From Vitrella brassicaformis (lineage: Eukaryota > Sar > Vitrellaceae), in assembly GCA_001179505.1 (NCBI GenBank), contig CDMY01000224.1, positions 1 through 64,000 of the forward strand: a stretch of 64,000 bases of DNA, in the 5' to 3' direction. The position numbers and the translations under genes were made by a program. Positions 19,882 to 30,048 of this stretch are shown here, piece by piece (the first letter of the stretch is position 1; each line of letters opens with the position of its first letter). Under the pieces are notes generated by a model. It saw only the letters and a list, made by a program, of their open reading frames with translations, did not search any database and was not told the DNA's origin.

Positions 19882-22214
19882 CCCCCCAGCCAGTATCCCC
19901 CCGACGTCCTCGGCAGCAGCTCCCCCTCGTCAGACTCACTCCCATCCTCATCCGCGTACACCGTCGACACAAACATCGACACCGACGCATCATCCAACAG
20001 CAGCAATAGAAGGCACAGCCGCAAGTCGAGGGCCGCCCTGCTGCCCCGGTTGCCCTCTCTGGGCTGGTTCGGGAGGTGGCGATATGGAGGGTTGGTGTGT
20101 GTTGGTGGGGGTGAGTTCTACCGGAGGCTGGAGACGCTGTATGGACGTGACTTTTTGAGGCTGTTATGGAGCATTCAGCTGTTCGTAAAAGGCACCATAT
20201 GGCAGTACTTGAAGCTGGTGCCACTGTCCTACTTTCGGTCGGTGAGGCTCTCTCTCTCTCTTCTTGCGCCGCCTGGAGAAAAGTCCCAACGGATGTGTGT
20301 GCTTGTGTGTTTGTGTTTGTGTTTGCGTGTGTGTGGTGCATGGGATGGATGGCATGCAGTGCGTTGGGGTTGGATGGTGTGTCTTACCAGACGAGCATGA
20401 CCATTGCCCTCACACCATGGGCCATGAAAGGTCATACATACAGATGGTCGGTCGACACGTGACAGCCTCGCTGCTCCTGTCGATTGATGTGTGGTATCTA
20501 TCTCCCAGGCTTGTTCGGAGTCGTGACGGACACTCAACCCATCGGCGGGTACCACGCCAAGTGGTACATGTTCATCGCTAATGTCGTCGGCGTCATCGGG
20601 CTGCTCGGACTTGCTACACTCCCACACAGCAGTCGGTGTCCACTCCGCACTGCTCACAAGGGCAAACAAAGCAGATAATGACCAGATTGCCCTCCTGTTC
20701 CTGATTTGATGGATGTTGGTGGCTGCAGTCGCGAGGCGTCAGGTGTGGTCGGTTGGCGGGTTTCTCTTCCTGGGCCAGCTGCAGCCGGCCATACAGGACA
20801 TGCTGTGTGACGGCAAGTACACCGAGATGATGGCCATGCGCCAGGGGGCGGGGTATGCGCACACACACACATATACACACACACACGCACACAGCTGACT
20901 GACAAGTAAGTGTGCTTTGTGTGTCAGAGGCGAGATCGTCACGTTTGTGTGGTTCCTGAGTGTGTGTGGGGACGTGATTGCGAGTGCGACTGTTGGGCCG
21001 ATATCAGACTACGTTGGTCAGTCAGGCGGGCAGGGACACCACACGGCACGGCAGTGCACATCCACCGCCAACCAACCAATGCCCTCTCTGTGTGTGCAGG
21101 TGCTGACCTTGTGTTTTGGATCTGTCTGCCCTTGTCGCTTCAGTCGGATCTACCCCATCCTGAAGGGATGGCTGCCGGAGGAGAGAATACCGCCCCCAAA
21201 TGGCAACAAACTGCAAGTGAGCCCCCGATGCATCCAGCGGGGGAGCGTGTCTGTCTGCCCCTGTTCGTCCGTCAGGTGGATAAGATCAAGGCTGAGTGGC
21301 CCACGTTTATGATGGGCATTGCGTCAGGCATCGCCGCACTCGGACTGGCCATCGTGGGTGAGTCACAGACGGAGGGGTCACTGGGGGGATGTGTTGTGTG
21401 TCGTTCTCTCTGCCTTCCGTCTTTTGAAGGTGCGACGTCGTCTCCCTTCTGCCAACTGGTCTACTCTGCGTGTGTGGCTGCATTTGTGGCCGCTTTGGCT
21501 TTTGCACTTCTCGCCAAGGAGCAGGCGACGTCGAATCTCTACTTCTTCATCAGTGGTAGGTAGGCACCTCACCTCACCCCCCAATCGACCAACACCGGCT
21601 CGCATAGCCAGCCATTGGTGTGTCCATCCATCCCTGCCCTACTCACGTCATCTGCTCATCAGTTTGCTTGTATGTCCAAATCCCCGGGGCGATCGACTTC
21701 TGGTACACGGCGGACCCCGCATGTGTGCCGAACGGGCCTAACTTCGGTTTCACCTACTACCAGACAGTCTCGCGGCTGGTCGGCAGCCTGGCAATGGGGC
21801 TGGGTTTGGTTATATTCCACACAGTGGTCACAAAGTGGCGGTTTCGGAAAGCCTTCTGGATGATGACGATTGTGCGGATTGTGGCGTCGTGTGTGGACCT
21901 GCTGATCATAGAGCGGGTCAATATCAAGATGGGGGTCCCTGACAAGGCGGCGTTCGTGCTGTAAGTGGGCATGAGAAAGAGAGAGGGAAGGACAGAGGGA
22001 GGAGACATAGTGGGGTCTGCCTGTGTGTGTGTGTGTGGTGTGGGGCTGTTGTGTTGCAGTGGTGATGCCATGATTCTCAACTTGGCGAGTATGCTGGACA
22101 TCATGCCCGGCATCCTCATGCTGTCGAGGCTGACATCGCCTTCAGTGTATGTGTGCAGCCACATACCCACAACACAACACCCATACCCGCACCAGAATCA
22201 TATGTGTGTGTGTG

Positions 22215-22250
<36 letters not shown>

Positions 22251-22598
22251 TGTCTCAGCGCCACCTCATCGTACGCGGTGCTTCAGAGCTTCATGAATTT
22301 CGGCCAGAACGCCTCCCTCGCCCTCGGTGTGTGGCTGATTGAGGTGCTGGGCATCAAGACCGGCAGCGACGGGTCGGGTGAATGCGATTTCCGCAACCTG
22401 ACCTATCTCGTGCTGGTGGCCCACATCATCCTGCCGGCCATGTGCATACCGCTAACCTTTCTGCTGATACCCGATATGCCCATCATGCCGCCTTCGAGCG
22501 GTGGTGGCGGTGATGGTGACGAGTCTGGCGGCTCGCCCCAGCCCCCCCAGCCCCCTGCAGCAGCTGTCGTGAGCGGCTCGATGGAGCCCATTATCTGA
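19882..22598 (+). CDS. BT1-family (folate/pteridine-type) membrane transporter
   Basis: The exons form a 12-helix major-facilitator-like carrier of the BT1 family, common in apicomplexans, kinetoplastids and plastids. Key stretches are ETLYGRDFLRLLWSIQLFVK and SYQTSMTIALTPWAMK. The family hallmark follows (GLFGVVTDTQPIGGYHAKWY, equivalent to the GLxSDxxPIxGYxRxxY motif). Next are EIVTFVWFLSVCGDVIASAT, EWPTFMMGIASGIAALGLAI and the PGAIDFWYTADPACVPNGPN loop. LTYLVLVAHIILPAMCIPLT is the last helix, before a Gly/Pro-rich tail ending at 22598. The N-terminus (19882 onward) is hydrophilic, Ser-rich then basic. No in-frame ATG occurs in that exon, so the true start is in an unidentified upstream exon. 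The substrate may be folate, pteridine or S-adenosylmethionine. Confidence 0.8.
22203..22254 (+). repeat. Compound (TG)n(TC)n(TG)n microsatellite in the last intron of the BT1-type gene
   Basis: About 50 bases of pure TG, TC and TG runs immediately precede the CTCAG acceptor, serving as the pyrimidine/TG tract of the 3' splice site. Confidence 0.9.
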
Positions 22599-23494
22599 CC
22601 TGGGGCTTTTCGCCTTCTTGTGCGTTTTTAGCGAAATGCAGTCAGTCCTTGTTTGCTGATGTGAATATCCCCCCTTGTCAGTCAGTCGTGGACTGGATGG
22701 GTGTTGATAGGTGAGTAGGTGGTGGGTGGGCTGGGGTGAGGTGGGGTGAGGTGAGGTGAGTGCTCGAAGAGACAGACAGACGACTGGTGGTGTGGTGTGT
22801 GGAGGTACACACCTATTGGTCATCCGGAGAGACAGTGAGTGCAGTCAGTAGGCAAGGAGGGAGGGTGGGTGGGACGGTGGGTGCATGGCATGGCCTGTGT
22901 GGATGTGTATTATCACATAATAACTTAGGAGGGAGGGAGGGATGGGTCAGCAAATGTCCATCCATCCATCCACGCAGACAGCCGATCCAGACAGACAGAC
23001 ATCCAGACATCCAGACGGAGAGGGTGAGAGTCACGTCACTGCAAATGAACGTATCCGCCCATCCATCTCCATCCATCCATCCATACGAACACATACACAC
23101 AGGGGGATTGAGGGGGGGGAGAGGGAGGGAGCCGTCTCACATCGGTTTACAAAAGAAACTACAACCTGACCGGCCAAAACACGCCACGCCCGCACACCTC
23201 ACCTCACCTCACCTCACCTCACCCACACACCTGCCCTGCGTCGCCATTTAGTCAGTCATTACAAACACACATACATACGCTCACTCAACGGACCGACCAG
23301 CATTTCCGTCCGCTGAACACGCAATGAGTGTCGTGGATAGATAGGTGATTGACCCTCCGCCCCTGCCGGGCCCCCGACCCACACAAAGAGGCCCCAAAAA
23401 ATCGGCCACCAAACCATGACGACGACAAGATAACACACCCAAAACAGTCAGGCAGACATTGACGGACCGGTCAGTCACTCCATCAGCCAGCCAG
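22599..23494. other. Convergent intergenic spacer, microsatellite-rich
   Basis: Between the tail of the BT1-type transporter and the tail of profilin. It contains GGTGAGGTGAGGT-type repeats (22700-22760), ATCC and CAGA runs (22955-23010, 23060-23095) and a CTCACCTCACCT array (23196-23225). No gene was found. Confidence 0.6.
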
Positions 23495-24362
23495 CTAGTA
23501 CTGCTGCTCAGCGAGGTACTCGGCGAATGCTAGTGCGACCCTCCGACAGTTGCCCGACGTCTGCTCGAGGTTCTCGTCGAAGAGGGCGATGACGATGGTG
23601 CCGCCCGGTGTGGCCACCAGGTGGCCGCCGCCCTTCTCCTTGGCCAGCACCACACAGTTGAAGCTGTAGTCACCTGACTCAAAATTGAGGTCCTGATGGA
23701 TGGATGGATGGATGGATGGATGGGCGGATGGCGGATGACAACACAAGAAGGGAAGATAAGATGCACACAGAACACAACACATGACTTAAAGTCCATGTGT
23801 GTCGGTAGGGTAGGGAGCCTCACTCACTTGTCGGATGACTTTGTATTTGACGCCCCCGAACCAGACGCCGTGCGGACATCGACCCTCAGTGATCGCCTGC
23901 ACGACGCGCGGCATCGATCGCTGGCTGGCACACGAACGAACACTTTGTGTGTGCAAGCGACTGACTGACCTGTTTGATGTTGTGTGGCTCGTTGATGGTG
24001 ACGGTCTCGGTCGCATCGCCAGTCTGACAAACACACAGCACACCAAGGCACCACCATGCCGCCAAATCGCGTGCGTCGCTCCGTCCCGTTCTCACCTACC
24101 TCATTTGGGAACTCCTCATCGTGGTCTTCCTTGTACATGTACGCCCAGCCAGCACTCTCAGCCACAGGGGCAGCCGCATACACCGCACCGTTCTCCACCT
24201 GCACACAACACACGCAGGCACACACAAGCGACAAACGTGTCCGTCTGGCCGGTTCCCTCGTTCGTTTTGTATTACCGAAGCGAGTCCGCCGGCGAAGCAG
24301 TAGCCCGTATCGACGAGCCACTCCTGGCACATCTGGTCCCACCCGCTGTCCTCCTCGCCCAT
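23495..24362 (-). CDS. PRF: Profilin, apicomplexan type
   Basis: Profilin binds actin monomers and controls filament turnover. Five exons, all separated by phase-0 introns, join exactly: 24362-24276, 24198-24100, 24023-23970, 23896-23828 and 23692-23495, giving 168 residues (Toxoplasma profilin is about 163). The N-terminus WDQMCQEWLVDTGYCFAGG aligns with the apicomplexan EWLVDTGY block. The middle exon has the acidic YKEDHDEEFPNE loop. Exon 4 has GVWFGGVKYKVIRQ. The C-terminus GGGHLVATPGGTIVIALFDE, ending FAEYLAEQQY, matches the apicomplexan GGAHL, TPxGSIVIALYDE and ALAFAEYL pattern. The plant/animal-type profilin layout is not seen. The start is chosen because it matches the family N-terminus; an upstream alternative has no conserved content. 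A (GGAT)n microsatellite sits in intron 4. Confidence 0.95.
23695..23724 (+). repeat. (GGAT)n microsatellite in profilin intron 4
   Basis: About seven GGAT units on the plus strand (ATCC on the coding strand), directly next to the splice acceptor region of the last profilin exon. Confidence 0.9.
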
Positions 24363-24655
24363 GACGATGGAGATGACAGACAGACAACCGCTTCTTGGCG
24401 CCTCCGCAGACAACACGCGAGGGGCGCTCGCCTCAGATCTGTCACGAAGGAGCAGATACGCTTATACTTTCTCTTCTCCCGCCCAGAGAGAGCGGTTTTC
24501 CCGCCCAGAGATCTGCGAGCTAAGCTTGCAGAATTGAGGGCGGAGGGAAGGAAACGTACGAAGCGCCGCCGTGTGGGTATTTGACGGAGATCTCGTGAGA
24601 GGACTCATTGGTTCATGCCATTCCAGATTGGTGCATCCCTTCGCTAACGGGTGTG
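24363..24655. promoter_or_regulatory. Bidirectional promoter region: profilin (-) / purine permease (+)
   Basis: Start-to-start distance is 293 bp. It holds two copies of TCCCGCCCAGAGA at 24477-24489 and 24499-24511 (22-bp period); the second is preceded by TTT, giving an E2F-like TTTTCCCGCC. Two ATTGG (CCAAT-type) sites lie at about 24608 and 24628. These words are seen directly; factor binding is inferred. Confidence 0.45.
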
Positions 24656-27600
24656 ATGCCAGAAGGAGGGTCAGGAGTCGCTAAGATGGAGCCGGACCTC
24701 GAGGCTGGGCAGGGCATCCCGCCCCGTGACTCGTCCTCCGTGATCGACGCCACCATTCGTGAGCTGGAGCGCACGAGCGGCAGAGGCGGCATCCGACGCC
24801 GCACTGCCGATGCCCTCGAGAAGTTCTTCCGAATGCACGAACGCGGTAAGGAAGTCAGCACGTGTCACAGGGGGATGCATGGCCTGGCGTGGATTGATGT
24901 GTGTCTGTGTTGTTGGTGCTCGCAATCCACTCTCTCTCTCTTGTTCGTTCGTGTGGTTGGCCAACGCATCGCATCAGAGACGACCATAGCGACAGAGATC
25001 CGAGCGGGATGCGTGACCTTCATCACCATGTCATACATGTAAGGAAGGCGCCACACACCTCAACTCAACTCACCTCACCTCATCTCGTCGACACGAATGG
25101 CACCTTGTTTGTTTCCCGTTACCGCTGGCTGCGTTCGTTTAGCGTCATCGTGAACCCTCACATCCTTGCCAATTGTTTCGAGCCCTCCCGCGGCGACCTC
25201 AGCAAGGAGACCACAGGACAGATCCGAGACCCCGTCGTCTTTGGGCACATCCACGCCGCCACTTGCGTGACGGCCATCATCGCCTGTCTGTGGGTCGGCC
25301 TCTTCGCCAACCTGCCCTTCGGGATGGCTGCCGGTGAGCGGAGCGAGTGGACGGACAGATGGGAGACAGACAGGCAGGCAGGCACCTCACGAGTGTCATT
25401 GATTGACGCCTCTCCGTGTGTGTGCATGTGTGTGTCGGCATTTGCAGGGATGGGGCTCAACTCGTATTTCACCTACGGCGTGTGTTGGTTGCTGGATGTG
25501 AAGCCGGGTGCTGCCCTCGTAGCGGTGCTCGTGCAGGGCGTCACGTTTGCCCTCCTCTCGGTCACCGGCCTCTGCAACGCCGTCCAGGCACTCTGCCCCG
25601 ACTGCATCAAAAAGGCCCTCACCGTAGCCATCGGGCTTTTCCAGGCCTTTATCGGCCTGCGCTTCGCCGGGGTGGTCGTGCCGTCGCCGCACACTTTGGT
25701 GACGCTGGGTGACCTGACGAGCATGAACATGTGGCTGGCGATCAGCGGGGTGCTCCTGATAGCGGTGCTGCTGTCGTTCAACGTCAAGGGTTCGATGGTC
25801 ATGGGTATTGGGTTTGTGACAATAACGTCGTGGGTGATGGGGCTGACCGACCCGCCCAAGGCGGTCTTCGCATTCCCCAACTTCATGAACCCGCTGCACG
25901 CACTCGACTTCCAGGCCTTCTGGGACGACTCAGGTGGGGTGGGGTGGGGGTCAGTCAGGAGAGGGGGCTGCCTGAGGGATGGATGGATGGATAAATGGGT
26001 GTCTGCCTTCATTGTCTTCTTCTCGTGTCTTGTGTGTCTGCCTTATGCAGGGAAGCTGCTGTGGGTAGCCCTGGCACTCCTCGTTGTTGCTCTATTCGGT
26101 ACTCAACACAGAGACACACGGACAGCCAGTGACGGCCAGCCCACTGTGCCTACCTGAATCCTCCTGCCTGTCTGCCATAATGCCTGCCTGTTCCGTGTGC
26201 TGTGCTGCAGACACTGCTGGTGTGCAGTTTGGCGCCGGTCTGCAGGCAGGTCTCATCGACCAGGGCGGCAAGCTGCCCGGCTCCCGCCAGGCCTTCCTCG
26301 CCTCGTCGGTGGCCACCACTGTCGCAGCGCCTCTGGGGTGCTCGCCCGTCATCATCCACAACGAGTCGTGTGCCGGCATTCATGAGGGCGGCCGTACGGG
26401 GCTCACGGCCATCGTTGTCGCCATTGGGTTCGTCATTGCTCTATTCTTCCCGCCCCTGTTTGGGTGCGTGCCCGCCATTGCTGCCGCGCCACCGTAAGCA
26501 GAAGGATTGATGACACAGACACAGACAGCCGCCCCAGCCCACGTGTGGACAGACAGTGCGCCTGTGTGCTGTGTGTGTGTGTGCGTGTGTGTGTGTATTC
26601 AGTTTGGTGGGTCTTGGCATATTCATGATGGCGCCGTGTCGGTTCATCGACTGGGATGACCTCGAGCAGGCCTTCCCGGCCTTCCTCACCATCGCCGTCA
26701 TGCCCCTCACATTCTCAATCGCCAACGGCGTCGTCGCCGGACTCGTCAGCTACTTCGCTTTCCTCTCAATCCGGTCCGTCCGTAGCACCGACACCGAATG
26801 ACGACCGACCCTTATTCTGCACCAAATTTGGCTTGGTGTGCATTTTGTGCATTTCGTCTCTTAATGCATTGTCAGTACGATCATTCTGGCCATAGTGAAG
26901 CTGCTGGAGCGGTGGACGGAGCGCTGGACGCCCCCCCGTTGGCTGCGGTGGATGAAGGGCGGCGAGAGCGCCAACCAGGTCATGCGGCACCGGTCGACCT
27001 CACCCGGCGGATGCGCCTCGCCACGCTCCCGGTCCAACATCGACTACGAGTGGAACATGACCATCGATGAGCTCGAGCAGCCCCTCAACGCACAGCCAGC
27101 AGAGGACAAGGACGGTGTCACACCGGCCCCCAAGCCCGACAACGTGCACATCCCGATAGTGCACCGCGGCAGTCGGCGCAGAGAGGGTGAGGGTGAGGAG
27201 GGCGGGGAGCCCGCGGCGATGCTGTCGAGCCCCGTGTCGATCCAGGGTGGAGGGCTGGGGTACACCATCATCCCTCACTCGACCCGCAACAGCCAGCACG
27301 GGTCGTACGCCTCGGTGTGGGAGGCCAAGGCGCTGCAGGAGGGAGGGGTGCAGTCGCTGGGGGTGGGACACCCTTACATCCGACGCGACCTCGCACCCCC
27401 GCTACCCAGATCGCTCAAACGAGGTAAGGACGTGCATGTGACACACCCACACACATTCATCCATCCATTGTGTTGATTCATGGTGTGCAGGTTTCTACAC
27501 TCCCGATCCCTACCCTGCTGCCCCGATCGGGTCATCGTCCTCTGCTGCCAAGGACCCCCGCGTCACAGCTGACTCGACCGATCGCCCCCCGGGCGGCAAG

Positions 27601-27726
27601 GACGAGACGTCCGTGCGGCCTCCCTCATCGCTGCCAGGGGACGCCCCGGACCGCCGGGTGGACGTCATCGTGAGCATCGACACCGAGAAGAGCGTCGACA
27701 AGGACAAGGACAAGGCCGCCAAGTGA
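24656..27726 (+). CDS. Purine permease, AzgA/NCS2 family
   Basis: A plasma-membrane-type nucleobase transporter (hypoxanthine, adenine or guanine in characterised AzgA members). ATG 24656 gives MPEGGSGVAKMEPDLEAGQG. FFRMHERG then joins TTIATEIRAGCVTFITMSYI, the AzgA N-terminal signature. Next come NPHILANC, FANLPFGMAAGMGLNSYFTY (the conserved PxGMGLNAYF motif across an intron) and KKALTVAIGLFQAFIGLRFA. VALFDTAGVQFG (again split by an intron) and LGCSPVIIHNESCAGIHEGG follow, the latter the family substrate-site motif (TSxxxxYIESAAGxxxGGRTG-like). GRTGLTAIVVAIGFVIALFF and the LTFSIANGVVAGLVSYFAF helix close the core. A long hydrophilic C-terminal tail (about 230 residues) ends at 27726. About eight introns. 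Purine salvage import fits an alveolate, but the substrate is inferred. Confidence 0.88.
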
Positions 27727-29043
27727 TAGGAAAACACCCAGGCGAGGTGAGACGGGCAGACAAACGGATTGGAATGAGTGCACTAGGCTTTCTGTCTTTG
27801 TGTCGAGGTGGACAGACAAGTGTTTGGTGGTCGGAGCTTTGATTTTCGGTCGTGGGCGGGGGAGAGGGACGAATGCCGATGTGTGTGGCTGGTTGGTTGG
27901 TCCATTGCGTGTGTGTTGGTGGGCATGGCTGCGGTGTGGTGTACATTGATTGATTCTTCCCTGCCCTTCCTTTTAAGCATCGGCAGTGCACCGCAGAGAG
28001 ACAAACAGACAGACGCGCACTCATCGACGACGCCAAATGCACACACACACACTCACTCAGCCATGTGGTGTGTGTGAGTGTTGTGTTTGATGTTTTCAAT
28101 ACATGTGCTTCGTGCTTTGCTTGCCTTAATTACCTTTGCACACACACACACACAAGTTGCGACTGCATCACTCACCATTGATGATATCAGAGAAGATGAC
28201 TCGCCGTTTTCCAACCCACGTGGCGTGGTGTGAATGAATGGCTGCTGGAGCCATCCTGTCTTGCCTTCTCTTGTCTCTCTCTTACTCTGTCTGTCTGTCT
28301 GTCTGTCGTTCTGTGTCGGTCGTGTCGGTCTGTCGGTCGGTCGTCTGCCTGCATCTAGATGGATGGATGGATGAGCGGATGCAGGCAATTGAGGGAGAGT
28401 GCAATCAATCAAGCACTCAACCGTTGGTCGTTCGTTCGTGTCGTCGTGTCGCCGTGCTGCGTTCGTTGCTGATGTAGGCTTTTTACGTACGTACGCTGAT
28501 GATGGCTGTGGCTGTGGCTGTGGCTGGCCATTCCATTTTGCGGCCGTCTACCAGCTGTCAGTCAGCTGGACACTTTTTGTCGGCCTGCCTGCTACTGCCT
28601 GCCTGCCTGCCTGCCTCTCTCCTGGGTGTATTGTCGTGACGACTGACTGGGCAAGGCAGGCGTGGCACACGGAGCACTCGTAAGAGGCTTTTTACGTATT
28701 CCTTGCTAGACGGGATGGATGGATGGATGGATGGATTTGCTTGCGAACAAAGGTGTGCCCCTTTGAGCACCCTATGAAGGATGAAGGCGATGGACGGAAC
28801 GCACTTGACACATGGCATTCATTAACAGCTGTGCGCCTCAGTCAGCCAGTCCCCCGCGTGGCACATCCCATCCACTACGCAGTGCTTGCTTGAAAGATCC
28901 AACGTCTACCCATCTGTCTACCCATACAGTTCCGCAGCAGACAGACAGCCAGGCAGCTGCCACATGAGAAAGGTACACAGTACACAGCACACACCACACC
29001 ACACCACACCTAGCAGCAGCCCTCACGACTTTAGTGCCCTTAT
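27727..29043. other. Convergent intergenic spacer, 1.3 kb
   Basis: No gene supported. It contains (CA)n at 28038-28050 and 28140-28154, (CTGT)n at 28286-28310, (TGGC) and (CCTG)n runs at 28505-28615, (GGAT)n at 28711-28737, and CACCACACCACACC near 28990. Coding bias is absent. Confidence 0.6.
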
Positions 29044-29765
29044 CTATCTCTTGGCCCTGGTGCCCTTTCCCCTCCGCGCGCCCTCCGCCCTGTCCTGCCG
29101 CGCCTTCTTGTTGAGCAGTCTGATCAGCTCGATTGCATCAGGAGAGCTTGCGGCAGGGAATGACACAGCCGGTGCTGCTGCTGCTGCTGCTGCAGTGGGT
29201 GGCCCCGTCCGCAGCATGGACGCCGAGGCACTCACGTCGCCGGCTGCCGAAGATGATGCTGCCGAGTCCCCCGCCCCGTTGCACTCAGCTGCTTCCGTAC
29301 TGGCGATGGCGGCTGTCGTCATGATCTGCTCCGGCGCCACGAACAGCGAGTCCCTCCCCTGGTGGAGAGGGATCAGCTGCCGTGAGCAGTATGGAATAGT
29401 ATTATGGCCGGGACCCGGTGTGTGCAGATCGCCATAGCCGCGCTTGCGTGACGAGTTGCTGGCAGCCCGTGTGGGCTGCTTGCTGCTGCTGCTATCGACG
29501 GCGGAATTGTCCTCCTCGACAGGCTGTGTCACGACCTGGGCAGCGGCAGTGACCTGGGAGAGGAGAAGATCGGCGGCATCCGGGTGACACAAACACAGCT
29601 GCTGGATCCCTGTAGGCAAACAAACACAGCAAAGCATGCGTTCCGTGCAGTGCACGCAGCGCAGTGCACGTCTTGTGGCGGGTGACCTTGAAGCAGCTGA
29701 TCGTGGGAGAATGATCTGAAGGATGCCATGCGAGAGGCAACGAACGGCCCACGAACGGGATCCAT
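29044..29765 (-). CDS. Uncharacterised small nuclear-like protein
   Basis: Not recognised. Two exons join in frame. The first (29765 to about 29688) includes MASFRSFSHDQLLQ, with ATGs at 29765 and 29729. The second begins GIQQLCLCHPDAADLLLSQV and runs to 29044. A short helical N-terminal region is followed by an acidic and Ser-rich stretch and a KRGYGD basic patch. Long Ala/Ser-rich low complexity then leads to a helical, strongly basic tail (NKKARQDRAEGARRGKG) that could be a nuclear localisation signal. It is divergent from cullin-4, with 283 bp between start codons. Confidence 0.55.
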
Positions 29766-30048
29766 TGACGAATGCCCCGACGCTTGACCCAGGAGAGAGC
29801 GGTTTCACGCAATGTCCTAAGGAATTGGATGGTCTGGTGCGAGCATATCCTCGGATTGGCTCATCTACGCCTGTAAGGCCCTCTCATCTACGCAGGCGCT
29901 CGATTTGCTCATCACATTCTGCCTAGCAGACTTGTGTTTGGTCAATAATCCCGCGCCGGATCCGAAAGGCTGACTGCTGTCGTCGTGCCGGGTGTGGCGG
30001 GTCATCCATCCATCCATTCATCTCGTGTGGTGTTTGGTGTGCGTGAGG
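29766..30048. promoter_or_regulatory. Bidirectional promoter region: unknown gene (-) / cullin-4 (+)
   Basis: Contains ATATCCTCGGATTGGCTC near 29848-29865 (CCAAT-type site in reverse) and two copies of CTCATCTACGC (29862 and 29882 region). The ATCC run at 30004-30016 lies close to the cullin start. Confidence 0.4.

Noticed and set aside
23835-24584. Plus-strand open frame of 249 codons over profilin.
   Set aside because: The minus strand encodes profilin with exact splice phases. The plus-strand frame has no recognisable content.
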